The translations under genes and the position numbers were made by a program. A stretch of 64,000 nt of DNA from positions 1,500,001 to 1,564,000 of the forward strand of contig OY754964.1 in NCBI GenBank assembly GCA_963576475.1. Reading direction: 5' to 3'. Below the pieces are notes generated by a model. The model did no database searches. It saw nothing but the letters and a program-made list of their open reading frames with translations, and was not told where the DNA came from. Of this stretch, positions 10,884-22,351 are shown piece by piece (the first letter of the stretch is position 1; every line of letters starts with the position of its first letter). The DNA comes from Molanna angustata (lineage: Eukaryota > Arthropoda > Insecta > Trichoptera > Molannidae).

Positions 10884-11630
10884 ACAACTGCAGCACAGAA
10901 ATTACTGTCATATAGGGGAATATTATTTTACAATGACCTGCCCACTTCCATTAGAGAAATAAAAATACAACTGCAGCACATAATTTACTGTCATATAGGG
11001 GAATATTATTTTACAATGACCTGCCCACTTCCATTAGAGAAATAAAAATACAACTGCAGCACAGAAATTACTGTCATATAGGGGAATATTATTTTACAAT
11101 GACCTGCCCACTTCCATTAGAGAAATAAAAATACAACTGCAGCACAGAAATTACTGTCATATAGGGGAATATTATTTTACAATGACCTGCCCACTTCCAT
11201 TAGAGAAATAAAAATACAACTGCAGCACATAAATTACTGTCATATAGGGGAATATTATTTTACAATGACCTGCCCACTTCCATTAGAGAAATAAAAATAC
11301 AACTGCAGCACAGAAATTACTGTCATATAGGGGAATATTATTTTACAATGACCTGCCCACTTCCATTAGAGAAATAAAAATACAACTGCAGCACAGAAAT
11401 TACTGTCATATAGGGGAATATTATTTTACAATGACCTGCCCACTTCCATTAGAGAAATAAAAATACAACTGCAGCACAGAAATTACTGTCATATAGGGGA
11501 ATATTATTTTACAATGACCTGCCCACTTCCATTAGAGAAATAAAAATACAACTGCAGCACAGAAATTACTGTCATATAGGGGAATATTATTTTACAATGA
11601 CCTGCCCACTTCCATTAGAGAAATAAAAGA
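10884..11630. repeat. 83-bp tandem array, 9 copies, from LINE coding sequence
   Basis: The unit starts ACAACTGCAGCACAGAAATT and ends CCATTAGAGAAATAAAAAT. It begins at 10884, 10967, 11050, 11133, 11216, 11299, 11382, 11465 and 11548. Copies are almost identical (AGAAATT versus ATAATTT or ATAAATT in a few). 83 bp shifts frame in each copy, so only the first unit translates as LINE protein. Confidence 0.97.
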
Positions 11631-11726
11631 TCTAAATAAATTCAAAATAGCATTAAAAGGGCATATTTTTGGCAATACATAATCCTATATGTTGAATTTT
11701 TCTTTCTGTATGTAATTACGATACTC

Positions 11727-11763
11727 CTCTCTCGAACACGAGTTTTTAACTCTATCGAGAGAG
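11727..11763 (+). promoter_or_regulatory. Two-tier 3' stem-loop of LINE
   Basis: Outer stem CTCTCTCGA / TCGAGAGAG; the loop opens with ACACGAG and holds an inner GAGTT-TTT-AACTC stem. It lies just before the (AATA)n tail. Comparable structures with different stem sequence are at 29538 and 53451. A role in RT recognition of the RNA 3' end is inferred from other LINEs. Confidence 0.55.
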
Positions 11764-11815
11764 TATCAATCAAAATATTGTGTAATACTCTTATAAAATA
11801 AATAAATAAATAAAA

Positions 11816-12764
11816 AAAACAGTAATTAATTCATAAAACAGCAGAGTTTTATAATAATTCCTTCAGAAATTGTCAATATTTGGAATAAAACATACACCAT
11901 ATCCAATGAAGTCGAAAGTTAACAATCCATTCGCAACTCACGTGCCTAGATTTTGCAACAAATATTTGAATAAAACTAGGTATGTGCGTCGATTTGATTA
12001 AACAATAACATATTATATGAAACATAATATTAACAAATGAGTTATTTGACAAATACACATGTTGTGTGTATTCAAGTGTAGGTATTGTTTAACCTGTCAT
12101 TTGTGTAAGTAATAAATTCCAAAGTGTACCAAATAACTACACTATCATGTGGTATGGATAAGTACGATGTAAACCAAGATGCAACAGTTATCAATAAATT
12201 GTTTATAGTAACTAACTACAATACAAATAAATTGTTTATAATGATTTAAGTACAAATGAATTGTTTATAACAAATGTCTAATTAATATCCAACATGGTAG
12301 AAATCCATTTTTTTTTCTTTTATTGTAAAAGGAGAATACACGTGCTACATAATATAAAAAAAAACAATAATCTATTTATTAATGATATAATTTCCAAAAC
12401 GAGTACCTATCTCGACTCACCTTCGAGTGTCATATTGTGAAAATTATCACATTACATATATTATTGCAACAGTAATAAGGGGAAAAAAGGAGTAACGAGG
12501 AAATAGGATGGAGAATAGTGTGTATGAGTCGGTGAGTATGTGTGTGGTGTGTGCACAAGGTTGAGTTTATGTGTAAGAGCATGAAGAGTAGCACAAGTAA
12601 AAAAATAAAAAAGAGACAAAAATAATATTACAAAAGAGGTTTTTAAAGTTGTGAAAATACTACCCCTACTATCATAAAGATTTTTTTAAACGTTGATCTT
12701 TACAGATGAAAAATGTCCAGGTTAATTTAATTTTAAAATTAAAGTTCGGTCATAGCAAACTAGT
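11816..12764. other. AT-rich spacer
   Basis: No coding similarity. GTTTATAATGATTTAAGTAC and similar words around 12195-12285 form a loose local repeat of AAATTGTTTATA. Nothing else was seen. Confidence 0.45.
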
Positions 12765-12952
12765 TTTTTTTTTTATTTAAAAAAATGAATATGTCCTTGT
12801 TAAACAACTACATATACATCTTCCTACGTTCCCTAAAATAAGCAAATAAATGCTTGTGCTTAGTGAACGAAATCGGTCGAGGCAGGATTCGAACTCGCGA
12901 CCACTGGATTACTAGCCCAGCGCGCTTACCGCTCTGCCATCGACCCATCTGA
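12765..12952 (-). repeat. SINE-B (tRNA-derived), near full length
   Basis: Read on the minus strand the head is GGGTCGATGGCAGAGCGGTA (A-box-like TGGCAGAGCGG) with GAGTTCGAATCCTGCC (B box) about 35 bp later. A tRNA-unrelated body follows (TCGTTCAC, AAGCA, CTTGTTTA, AGGACATATTCAT) and ends in A/T-rich tail. The T-stem is not paired (CGCGA against CCTGC), so it is a SINE and not a working tRNA. Relatives are at 16024, 17465, 24935 and 29590. Confidence 0.8.
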
Positions 12953-13289
12953 ATTTGGAAGAAAAATAATTTGTTGTATTTTATTTATTCAATTTTTTAA
13001 TTCGTAATATATCACAAATATTATTAATGTGCAATGATTTTGTGTCAAAAACAGCAAAAGCAATGTTTCCAAATCAAAGGGCGACTGCATGTATAATTTA
13101 TTGGACTATCAATTAAACAGAATAATATTAACTGTAGACAAACCAATCAAAACACGTAAACTCAGAGGAAGTAGATTTTGTAATATAAATGACAAATGTA
13201 GTTATTTAAAAGAGTTTTTACAAGACGAAAATAAATAAAATAGGCTTAAATAAGCGCTTTCGAGCTAGTAATTAAGTCTTAAAATCTTG

Positions 13290-13485
13290 GTTGGCTACCC
13301 ACGGAGTAGGAGAAAGATCGGGATAATAAGGCTGAGTGGATGACGACATGAAGAGGGACGAGGCACAACTTCTGCAAATAGCAAACTGTACAGCGATGGA
13401 GGCAAAAGTTGAAGGACGCTACAACTCAATCTGGGCTCTATGTAGCACTATGGAAGAACAATGTATTATTGTTGTTGCATTTTAG
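13290..13485 (+). pseudogene. RTE-like LINE 3' coding end
   Basis: A plus frame reads RDEAQLLQIANCTAMEAKVE then GRYNSIWALCSTMEEQ, ending at TAG 13483-13485. This matches the position of the conserved 'DxxxxAxxRxxWxxxEEA' terminus of RTE-like ORFs, though heavily diverged. Preceded by a GRRK-type basic stretch in another frame. Confidence 0.4.
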
Positions 13486-13684
13486 TATCTTATAGGTAGT
13501 GGTGAAACTGCTTTGAAGTGGATACAATTTGAGCATCCACTTTGGACAGAAAAGGAGAACTGTCTTCTGCAGCAGGCCTATAAGATGGAGTACTTTCAAG
13601 AAAATTTAGTGCCCTCTTGTAATGGTGCGTTCTGTCTCGAAACCACAAAACTCAACTTTTGGGAAGCGCTTTATTTCGTGAACT

Positions 13685-14030
13685 GGTCCAGATCTGTGTG
13701 AGATCTGTTATGACATATGGCAACGAAACAATGGCTAACAAGTTCGCACTATAGCTCTCCAAAGAAGCACAGAGATAAAAGAAAAATATCAGGCGAACCG
13801 AATAAAAAAATAGTATGATCAGAGAGATGTGTGATATTCAAGATGGTGTCATATGGGGGAGAAAATGAAGATGGCTTTGGAGAGACCATCTCTCCACAAG
13901 GAAGTAGGATGCCTGGAAGACCCCACCCCCAAAAGGTGGAAAAATACCTAAAAGTCATCACAAGAGACAGTAAATTCTGCATAGACAGACCCTAGAATTG
14001 TCGCAGACTGGAGAGGAAGTGTAGTGTAGG
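13685..14030 (+). pseudogene. RTE-like RT linker region, decayed
   Basis: Includes RSVMTYGNETM (cf. LPVMTYGTETW of RTE elements), then a region equivalent to 'R..IRD..I..RT.V.D' reduced to MIREMCDIQDGVIWG, and RWLWRDHLS. Multiple stops and frameshifts. Confidence 0.5.
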
Positions 14031-14734
14031 TACCGTAACTGTGTGGGCTGATAAGACGAGACCAGACGTGGTTAGACATAGCGGCATTAATTTATGGGTC
14101 GTTTGTTTTCGTACAATGTATGGTATTGCATCATGGATCACTTAAATGACAAATTGTTCCATTCCGTTTGTCTCGACAATAATAAAACTCTTCCGGTGCT
14201 CTGGGGCCAATTTCATCCGCGTGTGAGAAATGAAAGGATGTCTTTGTATTAATTCTACTAAACTTTTCGACTGGTTAAATTTTTGATCAGCCTCCAACAC
14301 TTCAGAGAGAATATCAAACATTTTTGTTTCAATGATATTTTATGCGTCATTTAACCAGTATTACAGAGCAAGACTCCGTGAATCCCAGACTTACTTCTGG
14401 TAACAACGATTGGCAACTATCAGCCCTGGGTAGTGGTGGATTTGGCAGGTACCAGTAGCAAAGGTGTAGGAAATTTCCATTTAAACACGTCAGTTATAAC
14501 TATAAAATGATATATTTTTTAAATATATTCTATTAACAGGCATCAAGTGTCATTCGTACTCGGTTAATTAAACTTTTAATTGGAAATTCTAAATTTCATT
14601 CACTTTTGGATTTAAATTAACTTAACGGAAGTTCTTATCATCGTCGTATTCCAATTTGTAGAAGTATTAAAGAAAAAAGTTAAGAAATTATTACTGAATG
14701 AAGGTTATGATTCAACATTGAACATATTTGATTT

Positions 14735-14973
14735 ATAACAACAAAATGAATACACTTTAAAATTTGTATTACACACTAAACTCCGTCGATACCTCGATCG
14801 GTTTCGGAGAGCACATCTCATTCTTCTGGAGTTCACTTGTAAGTTGTAAGAGAACTTCATTCCACGAGTTTGTAAGTGAACTCCAGAAGGAAAGGTACTC
14901 TCCGAAACCAGTCGAGGTATGGACGGAGTTTAGTGTATAACATAAATTTTAACGTGTATTAATTTTGTTGTTA
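14735..14973. repeat. Fold-back element with ~105-bp arms
   Basis: The left arm runs ATAACAACAAAATGAATACA ... CACTAAACTCCGTCGATACC, TCGATCGGTTTCGGAGAGCA, ending CTGGAGTTCACTTGTAA. The right arm is its inverse complement with ~10% differences. The CGGTTTCGGAGAGCA half also occurs alone at 49985-50090. Confidence 0.85.
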
Positions 14974-15039
14974 TTTTTAAATATGGCAAATTAAGTTATC
15001 AAAATAATTATAAAAATATTTTATTTATTTCCACGAAAG

Positions 15040-15330
15040 CTAATTCGTCTTCCGAGCCTCATCAACATACATCGTCTCATACATGTCCATCTGCTGTTCG
15101 AGACTCTTACGTTTAGGATATCATTTACATGGTCATGCTTACCTTTTCTTGGACGGTCTTGGCCTATAGTTTATTTTCTTCTTCAGGCGTTCAACATTTA
15201 TTTTTTTCATGCGGCAGTATGTTAACTTTTATTCTTTTAATGACACCTTTCTTTATATTACGTTCAATATTTCTAATCCTGTCCTGTACATCATCATATT
15301 ACACATTCAATTGAGCGATCTCTGTTCAAC
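15040..15330 (-). pseudogene. RTE-like LINE family W fragment
   Basis: Minus-strand pieces in shifting frames: RIRNIERNIKKGVIKRIKVN then VERLKKKINYRPRPSKK, then DHVNDILNVRVSNSRWTCMRR. Same order as at 34165-34640 (IMKVNTL, NDERLTKEIYIADRNGIRGR, WLDRVNDVLKDENIRSLNN). Heavily frameshifted. Confidence 0.6.
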
Positions 15331-16023
15331 AACTATTGAAATGGGATAAACAACTGCTCACGACACTAAACCAGAAATATATCGTTTAATTAAAGAAAAC
15401 AAAGAATCAGATATCTACAGGGCAGATATCTACGAGTTGCTGTCGTTGGCTTTTCTTCAGTCAGCCGTGAAACAATAAAATGCTCACTTTTTATCTCGAA
15501 GATATTAAAATGTGAAAACAAAGGATACCTGTTAAAATAAAATAAAAAGGGTAGGTATTTGGTATCTCTTAGAAAATTGATTATTCTTGTAGAGATCTTT
15601 TCTCACAGAGCGTATTATAATTAAAATGTTCTAAATAGTAGGTACATAAGTCCGTAGACAGCGATTCAAATTGAAAAGATTTTTTAAATTAAAAATACCA
15701 ATGCGGTGTTTTTTTATGAAACATCATTTTATTTTGTTTAATATCAAAACTTTACTCTTATTAGAAATTTTCAAAGATAGTCACTTGGAACAATAAACAT
15801 TTTTTAATTGAAGAATTATATCTTCAATACTATCAAAGAAAATAAAACAATAGATTTCTGCAATCTTCTTCTTTTATATCGCTCGTCCCTCCACTGCTGT
15901 ATGTAGGACAATGGCGTCAGACCATCTTTTAATGGGTTTTTTAACACTCCTATTATTTGTCCAAGGTCTTGACTATAGTATTCAGAGTCCCCAAGTAGTA
16001 TCCCCTTGTCTGGTCAAGTGACC

Positions 16024-16170
16024 AGCTGGGTTAGTAATCCAGTGGTCGCGAGTTCGAATCCTGCCACGATTTCGTTCACCTATAGCACAAGCAATACTGC
16101 TTAGTTTAGGGAATGTATGAGGATGTACATGTACTTGATACAAGGAAAAATTCATTCTTTAAAAAATGTA
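16024..16170 (+). repeat. SINE-B, 5'-truncated copy
   Basis: Begins inside the tRNA-like head (GCTGGGTTAGTAATCCAGTG), keeps GAGTTCGAATCCTGCCACGA, and carries the family body (TTCGTTCACCTATAGCACAA ... CTTGATACAAGG). Confidence 0.75.
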
Positions 16171-16204
16171 AATTGCCACACAATCCATTATATCGGCAAC
16201 CTTA

Positions 16205-16745
16205 GTAGGGCGTAATCTCATCGTTTCGTATTTTGTCGCGTAGACTCACGCCAAGCATCTGCCTTTCCATGGATCACTGAGCAACTTTTAACTTGTGGAC
16301 ATTTTTTGCTGAAAAGGTTGTCGTTTTTAAGCCACATGTCATTACGGGAAAAACACGTGAATCATACATTATTCTTTTTAGACACAGAGGGACTTCCTTG
16401 TTTTCCAAAAACATGCCTCAATTTACCAAAAGCAGCACAACCCATACCTACCCTTTTAGGTAATTCTGACGTTTGGTTTTCTTTTCCAAGTTTTATCTTG
16501 TGACCAAGGTATATACTTATACTCGTCAATCATTTGGATTCTGTTATTGCTTATAATAAACTAGTAAAACCCGACAGACGTTCATTTTCACTCATGGTTG
16601 CATTTTCATATATTTATATTATCAATCTCGTATATCTCTAATCAATTCGTGCGTTATCGAGGTCTTTTGTGATTGCCGATGTCTCAATTGCATGGAACGC
16701 TTTTTCGATAGTCGATAAAAGCGAGACCGATATTCTACTCTTGAT
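16205..16745 (-). pseudogene. RTE-clade reverse transcriptase fragment
   Basis: Minus-strand pieces in order: FIDYRKSVPCN-like palm block (cf. DYxKAFDxIE), ITKDLDNARID, INNIYENATMSV-like, MIDEYKY, then KRVGMGCAAFGKLRHVF, KTRKSLCLKRIMYDSRVF, PVMTCGLKTTTFSAKNVHKL and MERQMLGVSLRDKIRNDEIT. The order and wording match RTE-type elements known from butterflies. Several frameshifts and stops; the catalytic YADD region is missing or unreadable. Confidence 0.75.
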
Positions 16746-17464
16746 TTTTTTATAAGCGGTCTGTTAGCTTGTATGTATGTGAACCCTAGTCCAAAATATT
16801 CTTCGAAGACCGGCTTGCTCTATAGGCTGGTATTGATCTACTCTCTGCATTAGTCTAATGTGTTAAGATTTTAGTTAGTAATTTGTACAAGTGTGAGAGC
16901 AGACTAATTGGGCTCGAGATCCATTTAAAATGATTTTTTTTTTTTAGATTGTTATTTTTTAAAAACTAATGAAGTCATTAGGTAGGAACCAGATTCCACT
17001 AGATATTGTGCCAGGCCTTTTTGTGTCTCAACTAATTATTTAAATTATCATTAATAATCACCTACATACTTAGGCAATATTATTATGTAGGTACGATTCA
17101 ATGTAGGTAACATGTCTCTAAAATGTCAAATATTGAGTTTGTTAATGTATGTTTTGACTGTTCAACTGTTGACTTGAAATAAATTGATATAATTGGATGA
17201 ATTTACAACTGAAAAAACATTGATCGCTCTAGTGACACATCATCGATGATACAGCTTTTACCACATAATAATAATGTATCTACAACAACAACAAGAATTC
17301 TATGTGATGAATTGAAATAATATTGTTTTTTTTATTTGATTTAATTTGGTTTATTATTTGTTGAAAAATATTCTTTAAAATACAGGATGTGTTTTTTTAG
17401 TAGAGGTCAGAGGTTCAATGGTTCTCAACAGCAACAGCGTATTTTTATTTGATATACAAAAATA

Positions 17465-17645
17465 AGATGGATGGTTGCAGAGCGATTAGTGGGCTGGGTT
17501 AGTATAGTAATCCAGTGGTCGAGAGTTCGAATCCTGCCACGACCGATTTCGTTCACCTATGTAATAGTACAAGCATTAATGCGTAGTTTAGGGGATGTAT
17601 ATGTAGGTACTTAACACAAGCACATTGATTTATTTAAAAAATATG
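17465..17645 (+). repeat. SINE-B, near full length
   Basis: Head GATGGATGGTTGCAGAGCGA, then TAATCCAGTGGTCGAGAGTT with B box GAGTTCGAATCCTGCC, then the shared body GATTTCGTTCACCTATGTAA. Ends in an A/T-rich tail near 17640. Confidence 0.8.
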
Positions 17646-17714
17646 ATTCAAATAAGTCGGATTTTTCAATAATTTTAAGTTTATCGGTCGATATTTGACA
17701 ATAATAAATACATA

Positions 17715-17893
17715 CCATCAGCCTATCTCACAATGTGGTGTAATCAGCGACAGGTATGCGGGTGTGCATAAAATTATAAAAAAAACACTAAATATGCGTA
17801 TATACCCACACACTAGTCTCACCTAAAAAGGAACACTCGCACACCTGTCACTGGTTACCTCACATTGTGGGATATGCCGTGATGGTTTGTAGT
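17715..17893. repeat. Head-to-head palindrome of D2 ends
   Basis: The left part is D2 in minus orientation (CCATCAGCCTATCTCACAAT ... CCCACACACTAGTCTCACCT). The right part is the same end in plus orientation (CGCACACCTGTCACTGG ... TGGGATATGCCGTGATGG). The result is an inverted repeat of one D2 terminus. Confidence 0.7.
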
Positions 17894-17981
17894 TATTTTT
17901 ATGTTTGCTGAACCAGCAATTAGCAAGAGGTAAAAATACATTCATATAAATAATTATTAATAGAAATTTTTTTTCGTGGAA

Positions 17982-18192
17982 AATTATATAAAAATACTTA
18001 AAAATAAGTAAAAAGACAAATTTTAACTTTTTTCCACTAATTTAAAAATATTGACCACTGGCGCGTTTTGCTCACCATTACTATTCAGTAGATGCTCTTT
18101 GAGCGAAACGCGTCAGTGATCAATATTTTTAAATTACTGGAAAAAAGTTAAAAAATGTGTAGTTACTTATTTTTAAGTAATTTTATATAATT
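17982..18192. repeat. Fold-back element, ~95-bp arms, GCGAAACGCGTC core
   Basis: Arms AATTATATAAAAATACTTAA ... TTGACCACTGGCGCGTTTTG / AGCGAAACGCGTCAGTGATC ... AAGTAATTTTATATAATT. The unpaired centre is about 25 bp. No coding content. Confidence 0.85.
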
Positions 18193-18639
18193 GATAATGG
18201 AATCCCATCAAGAGTTAGCAGTCAAATTAAAAAAATAGAAATAATTTGTTCATGGAGTTATTTTTACTGTATAATAATAGACTAAATCTTTGAATTTTCA
18301 TTTCTAAATATATCTCGTATTTTCTATTTCGATTCATTGAATTTTGTAGGTACTTAACAACTGTAGGGCGTTTTTATTCAAACGTAACAATTCAGTTTTT
18401 CCGTACGTTAAAATAACCTGCCTAATCGAGTATGCTTTACGTCATATAATTTGATCTTCAGATAATTTTAGAATTTTATATCTTTACAATAATATAACTT
18501 TTTTAGCTGCGATCCACTCTTAATATAATAAAACTAATCATAGCAATAAGTAATACAAGGTAATAAAAGGAATATTCAGGAACTATTTGATTTAGTTTAC
18601 CTTTAAATATTTGTATGGATTGAGATTGTTGATTATCAT

Positions 18640-18832
18640 AGTTTTTGGCTGTCAAAAATATGACAGACAAAAAAATCTCACATAGTTCAGCAATGAGGTT
18701 CATCACACATTCTAAAAGTAGTGTTATTTTACGTGTGACGAGACTGATTTGGTGGCATAAACGGATGTTGCTTTTATAGGATAGTGCACACCCACAGTTC
18801 TGTCGCTGGTTACTCCACGTTGCGAGATGAAG
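18640..18832 (+). repeat. Interspersed repeat D2, partial
   Basis: Starts within the unit (ATAGTTCAGCAATGAGGTTC), has GACGAGACTGATTTGGTGG and ends CTGTCGCTGGTTACTCCACG. The GCTGTGAGGC end is missing. Confidence 0.7.
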
Positions 18833-18905
18833 AAAAAGTGAGGAGATGGTGTGCTTGGTGCAGAACTGACCTTAGGATTGTGAACCAGAAGTAGAAGATA
18901 CGGAA
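18833..18905 (+). pseudogene. LINE 3' end, same type as the 165-bp array
   Basis: GAGATGGTGTGCTTGGTGCA and CCTTAGGATTGTGAACCAGA parallel the array unit at 30356 (GAGATGGAGTGTGCGGTGCA, CCTAGGATTGTAACCATGAA). Only the last ~25 codons are represented. Confidence 0.5.
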
Positions 18906-19049
18906 AAACGTTTTTAATAAAAAAAAAATAAAGTGTTACGATACGATAATAAATTTAGACACCAATAAATTTAATTTTACTATAACGCTTCATAATATAA
19001 CAGACGTGTTAAAATAGCAATTTTCCACACTTTGATGGATGTTATCTTC

Positions 19050-19510
19050 GAAAGTCACCAGTCTTCTTCTTCTCTCGTGTCAACAGCAATCATACTCTTT
19101 TGGAAAAATACTTGGCCACGTAGATCGCTGCGCCGCTATAATAGCGAAGCGTGTACTCTATTTATGTATTTTAATGGGCTTTTCATCATTATTCAAAGTT
19201 TTCGTCCTTGTACGAGTTATTTGTTATATATTCTTTTGTTTTGGGGTTGATTCTGAGCATGGGGTATAAGGTGCCAACGGAGAGTGTAGTGTGTTGGATT
19301 AAGAGAAGTCTCTGGCACTGCCACTGCTATGATACAGCACTGCAGGGACTGACACAAATTAGAATAGGTAGCAGGGCAAGCGGAGCAGTCTCGCAGATGA
19401 TCTGTGGTATACGGCACGCCGCATTCACACGAGAGGCAGTCATCATTCGTTAGGATCCCCCAGTCTTTAAATAACTATGTTTAGATCTGGCGACGCCCGT
19501 CACCAGTACT
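19050..19510 (-). pseudogene. LINE RT C-terminal Cys/His region
   Basis: Minus strand reads KDWGILTNDDCLSCECGVPY then TTDHLRDCSACPA. C-x-C-x(n)-TTDH-x(n)-C is the C-terminal zinc-knuckle signature of several insect LINE ORF2 proteins; a frameshifted relative is at 38190-38460. A GAAGAAGAAG stretch near 19065 may mark the 3' tail. Confidence 0.6.
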
Positions 19511-20194
19511 CACAGGGTTCATTTTATCTAATCGATGTTACCTGCTGCGGTATCCTAGCACAACAAAAAACACAGTTTTTATGCTATGGCGTAATTCTGG
19601 CAGTCCCTGAGTCTTGCTCTAAATATGACGCTTAGACAATTTCGACAATACCTATATAAAACTATGTAAGCGTCGGATTAAAATTAAATTGCAAGTAGTG
19701 ACCGCAAGTGTCCGTCTGCTACAAAATCGAAGCTAACAAACTCGAATATTGAATATGTCAAAGTTTTCAATCTAAGAACGCATTTGCAATATTGTATAGT
19801 TGAATCGAAGAATAGTCCTCGACCTATATTATATTTTTGTTCATCGACGAAATTAAATTCAGCGGAAAATATGAAATTGAAAGAATATTAAAATTGCTTA
19901 TTCAAGTAACGATATTAAAGCTTAATTAAAAAGATCGATACCATCCCAAGAAGAGATTACTTTTGTCTCTTTAATGAATTTGACATTTGATAAATTTATG
20001 TATTTGAAGTTGGAAAGCTCACAGTAATATTTATGATCATACTAAAAGAAGATCTCGCTAATTTTCGCAGAATCGCACCTTTGATAATTTTGAGATACGT
20101 CATTTATTGAGTCGATTTTGGATAAATTTGGTCTGATCTATTTAAAGGAGCGACTTTCGCAGTCTCATGATCTTCGTATTCTACTTTCTCTCAT

Positions 20195-20350
20195 TCTAGG
20201 CCTTGAGGCTTGTGTTGGTAAAGATGTTGTTATCTTGCGAGGTTGACTACCAGGTATCCATCCATCAATTCGGAGATATGCCTGGTGATCCTCTTTCTTC
20301 GAGTCGGTCATGTAGCGCTATATGAGCCATCCTGAATGTCTCCATTCAGT
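20195..20350 (-). pseudogene. Possible LINE C-terminal fragment
   Basis: The minus strand has EWRHSGWLI- and ALHDRLEERGSPG-like stretches reminiscent of RTE/jockey linker regions. Too diverged to assign. Confidence 0.25.
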
Positions 20351-21356
20351 TGTGTCCATGTTATACACGAGCGTACCAAAACCTCTGCCTACATTTTAAA
20401 CCTCGCATATTTACCTGACATTATAAAATGAAAAATTGAACAAATATACATTTTTGGCCATTATTATGAATGTTTAACCTAAAATGATCAAGAAGGAACG
20501 GACGGTTTGGAAATATTGCCACCTGGTAACATTTCATGTTAAAATTAACCGAACCATAGTGACTACAAAACACATAGTTTTGTGTAACTAAATGTTTTGT
20601 GCACACAGCTAAAAAGTAAAGTCATAAATAGATAAAACTGTATTACTGATAATAAAGGTTTGGCTAAAACGCAGGTAGCCAGTTCGGTTGTCATAATATT
20701 TTTTCAGTGAGTAAACGTGTCATTTTAAAAGGTATAATACAGTTAATTATCATAACGTCTTCATATTATTATATTACCGAAAAAATACAAAAAAGCAAAT
20801 GCTTGTGATATGCGTTAGTGAAATCTGTACCAATATCTGGGTTGATTATAAAATATACAAACCTAATAAATAATTAAGAATCAATAAGTTTTGTTCGTGT
20901 TTTTAGAATATAATTTTTTTAGAATATTTAGAATACAAACAGCATACTTACCTATAATCTTAATTCACGAAGCATGAAACTTGTGGTTTTACTCTGCACA
21001 ATTAAACTTGAGTAATTAGTATTGTAATAAATTTATTTTACGGATAAACAAATTCCTTTCTCCTGATATTTCTTCTAATGTTATCGCTTGTATTTTCTTA
21101 TTTAATATAATTCTCTTTCTGCCACAGAGTGTTATTATAAAATCCATTGCACGCAACAAACTGCCAAGAAACAAAATTCAATGAATAAATTCATTAAGGT
21201 AAAGTGTTGCGTCTTTGAAATTTCTTTGTGAATGAAAGATAACGAAATGATTATTATGCGAAGAGAGAAGAGTGTTTTTTTAATAGCCAACTGCGAAACA
21301 CAAAAAACGGTGGATAAATTGTTTTCAATTTAAATCGGATTTTGAAATGATCATCA
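20351..21356. other. AT-rich spacer
   Basis: No recognised repeat, RNA gene or coding similarity. Confidence 0.45.
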
Positions 21357-21540
21357 GGGGGGCAAGACTGGTCCAACCGGCGAAATCAAAGCTCTCGCGA
21401 TTAGCCATAGTATAGATATAATTATTATATGGAGTTCTATAATATCATTAGTTGTCAAAGAACTCCATATGATAATTATATACATGATATGGGAAATCAC
21501 GAGTGTTCTTATTTCGCCGGTTGGACCAGACTTGCCCCCC
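21357..21540. repeat. Fold-back element with G/C-run termini
   Basis: Starts GGGGGGCAAGACTGGTCCAA and ends TTGGACCAGACTTGCCCCCC. The arms extend ~80 bp through GGCGAAAT, the TATAATTATTATATGGAGTT region and beyond, leaving ~25 bp unpaired. No unambiguous target-site duplication was seen. Confidence 0.88.
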
Positions 21541-21884
21541 AGGTAAAAAATATATACCTATGATAACTACGAGTATGAGACGATGTATGAATGTCAAACA
21601 GGCCTATACCATATAAATAAATAATGGCAATCAGCATACCAGTGTGCAATATTTATTTACATATATCATATGTTACATACAGTTTTAAAATCCATTAATA
21701 TGAACGCTAAATTATTAAACAAATATAAAAAAAAAACAAGATTGTTAGATTTAATACTAAATAACAGTCTGACAGGATAAAAAATAGATATGTACAAACT
21801 AGGAAGTTTATGACAGGACAATGGATAGGAATTTCAAGAAAATTTCATAACCTGCGAACTTTACTTCAAACTGTTTACATGCTC

Positions 21885-21900
21885 TATAGACAAAAATACT
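21885..21900. repeat. Target-site duplication, left
   Basis: TATAGACAAAAATACT, repeated exactly at 22352-22367 flanking the inserted LINE. Confidence 0.85.
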
Positions 21901-22351
21901 AAGAAAATTTATTTACGTATTTACTAAGAAAATGATGGAAAAGCTAAGAGTGACATAAAGAGCGATGGAAAGAAGAATGTTAAATATCTTGCTAAGGGAC
22001 CACAAAACTAATGAATGGATTAGGAAGAACACAGGAGTAGAGGATGTGGCCAAAAGAATAGCGGAGTTAAAGTGGAGTTGGGCGGGTCATATATCTCGAA
22101 TGTCAGATGGACGATGGACAAAAATTGTGATGGACTGGAGGCCAAGAACAGGATGCAGAAGCGTGGGAAGGCCCCAGACCAGATGGTCCGATGACATAAA
22201 AAAAGTGGCAGGTCCTGAATGGCGAAGAATGGCACAGGATAGATACCAGTGGAAGTCCAAGCGGGAGGCCTTTGTCCAATACTGGACTCAAGAAGAGGCT
22301 GAGTAAGTAAGTAAGTAAGTAAGTAAGTAAATAAGTAAGTAAGTAAGTAAG
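21901..22351 (+). mobile_element. 5'-truncated RTE-clade LINE insertion
   Basis: From about 21930 a frame reads KMMEKLRVT, a TAA, then ERRMLNILLRDHKTNEWIRK, AELKWSWAGHISRMSDGRWT, DWRPRTGCRSVGRPQTRWSD, PEWRRMAQDRYQWKSKREAF, ending YWTQEEAE and TAA. WAGHIxR, WRPRTxxRSVGRPxxRWxDD and the W..EAFVQxWT end are RTE-type signatures as in butterfly elements. The tail is an (AAGT)n microsatellite. The first in-frame stop replaces a Gln codon. 16-bp target-site duplications flank it. Confidence 0.88.

Larger units (their letters stand above)
10590..11815 (+). mobile_element. 5'-truncated CR1-group LINE with an internal tandem array
   Basis: The coding part begins near 10640 with TTQRLIVKIILGKPIDHPTE and PVPTLKQI, homologous to the ORF2 C-terminus at 46414-49356 (there QKLVIKIILSRPIRFPTRN). 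It continues RAKFKIVIPKKNTTAAQKLL then YNDLPTSIREI. After the array it resumes as DLNKFKIALKGHIFGNT and a stop at about 11682. A 3' UTR with a stem-loop and an (AATA)n tail follow. A frameshift near 10828 and the 83-bp duplication make the ORF non-functional. Confidence 0.75.

Noticed and set aside
12890..12952. Possible tRNA gene on the minus strand
   Set aside because: A/B boxes are present but the T-stem does not pair and the same head recurs with a common SINE body at 16024 and 17465.
15870..15960. GCTCGTCCCTCCACTGCTG as a relic of a common moth LINE
   Set aside because: Resembles a remembered motif only loosely; too short and diverged to annotate.
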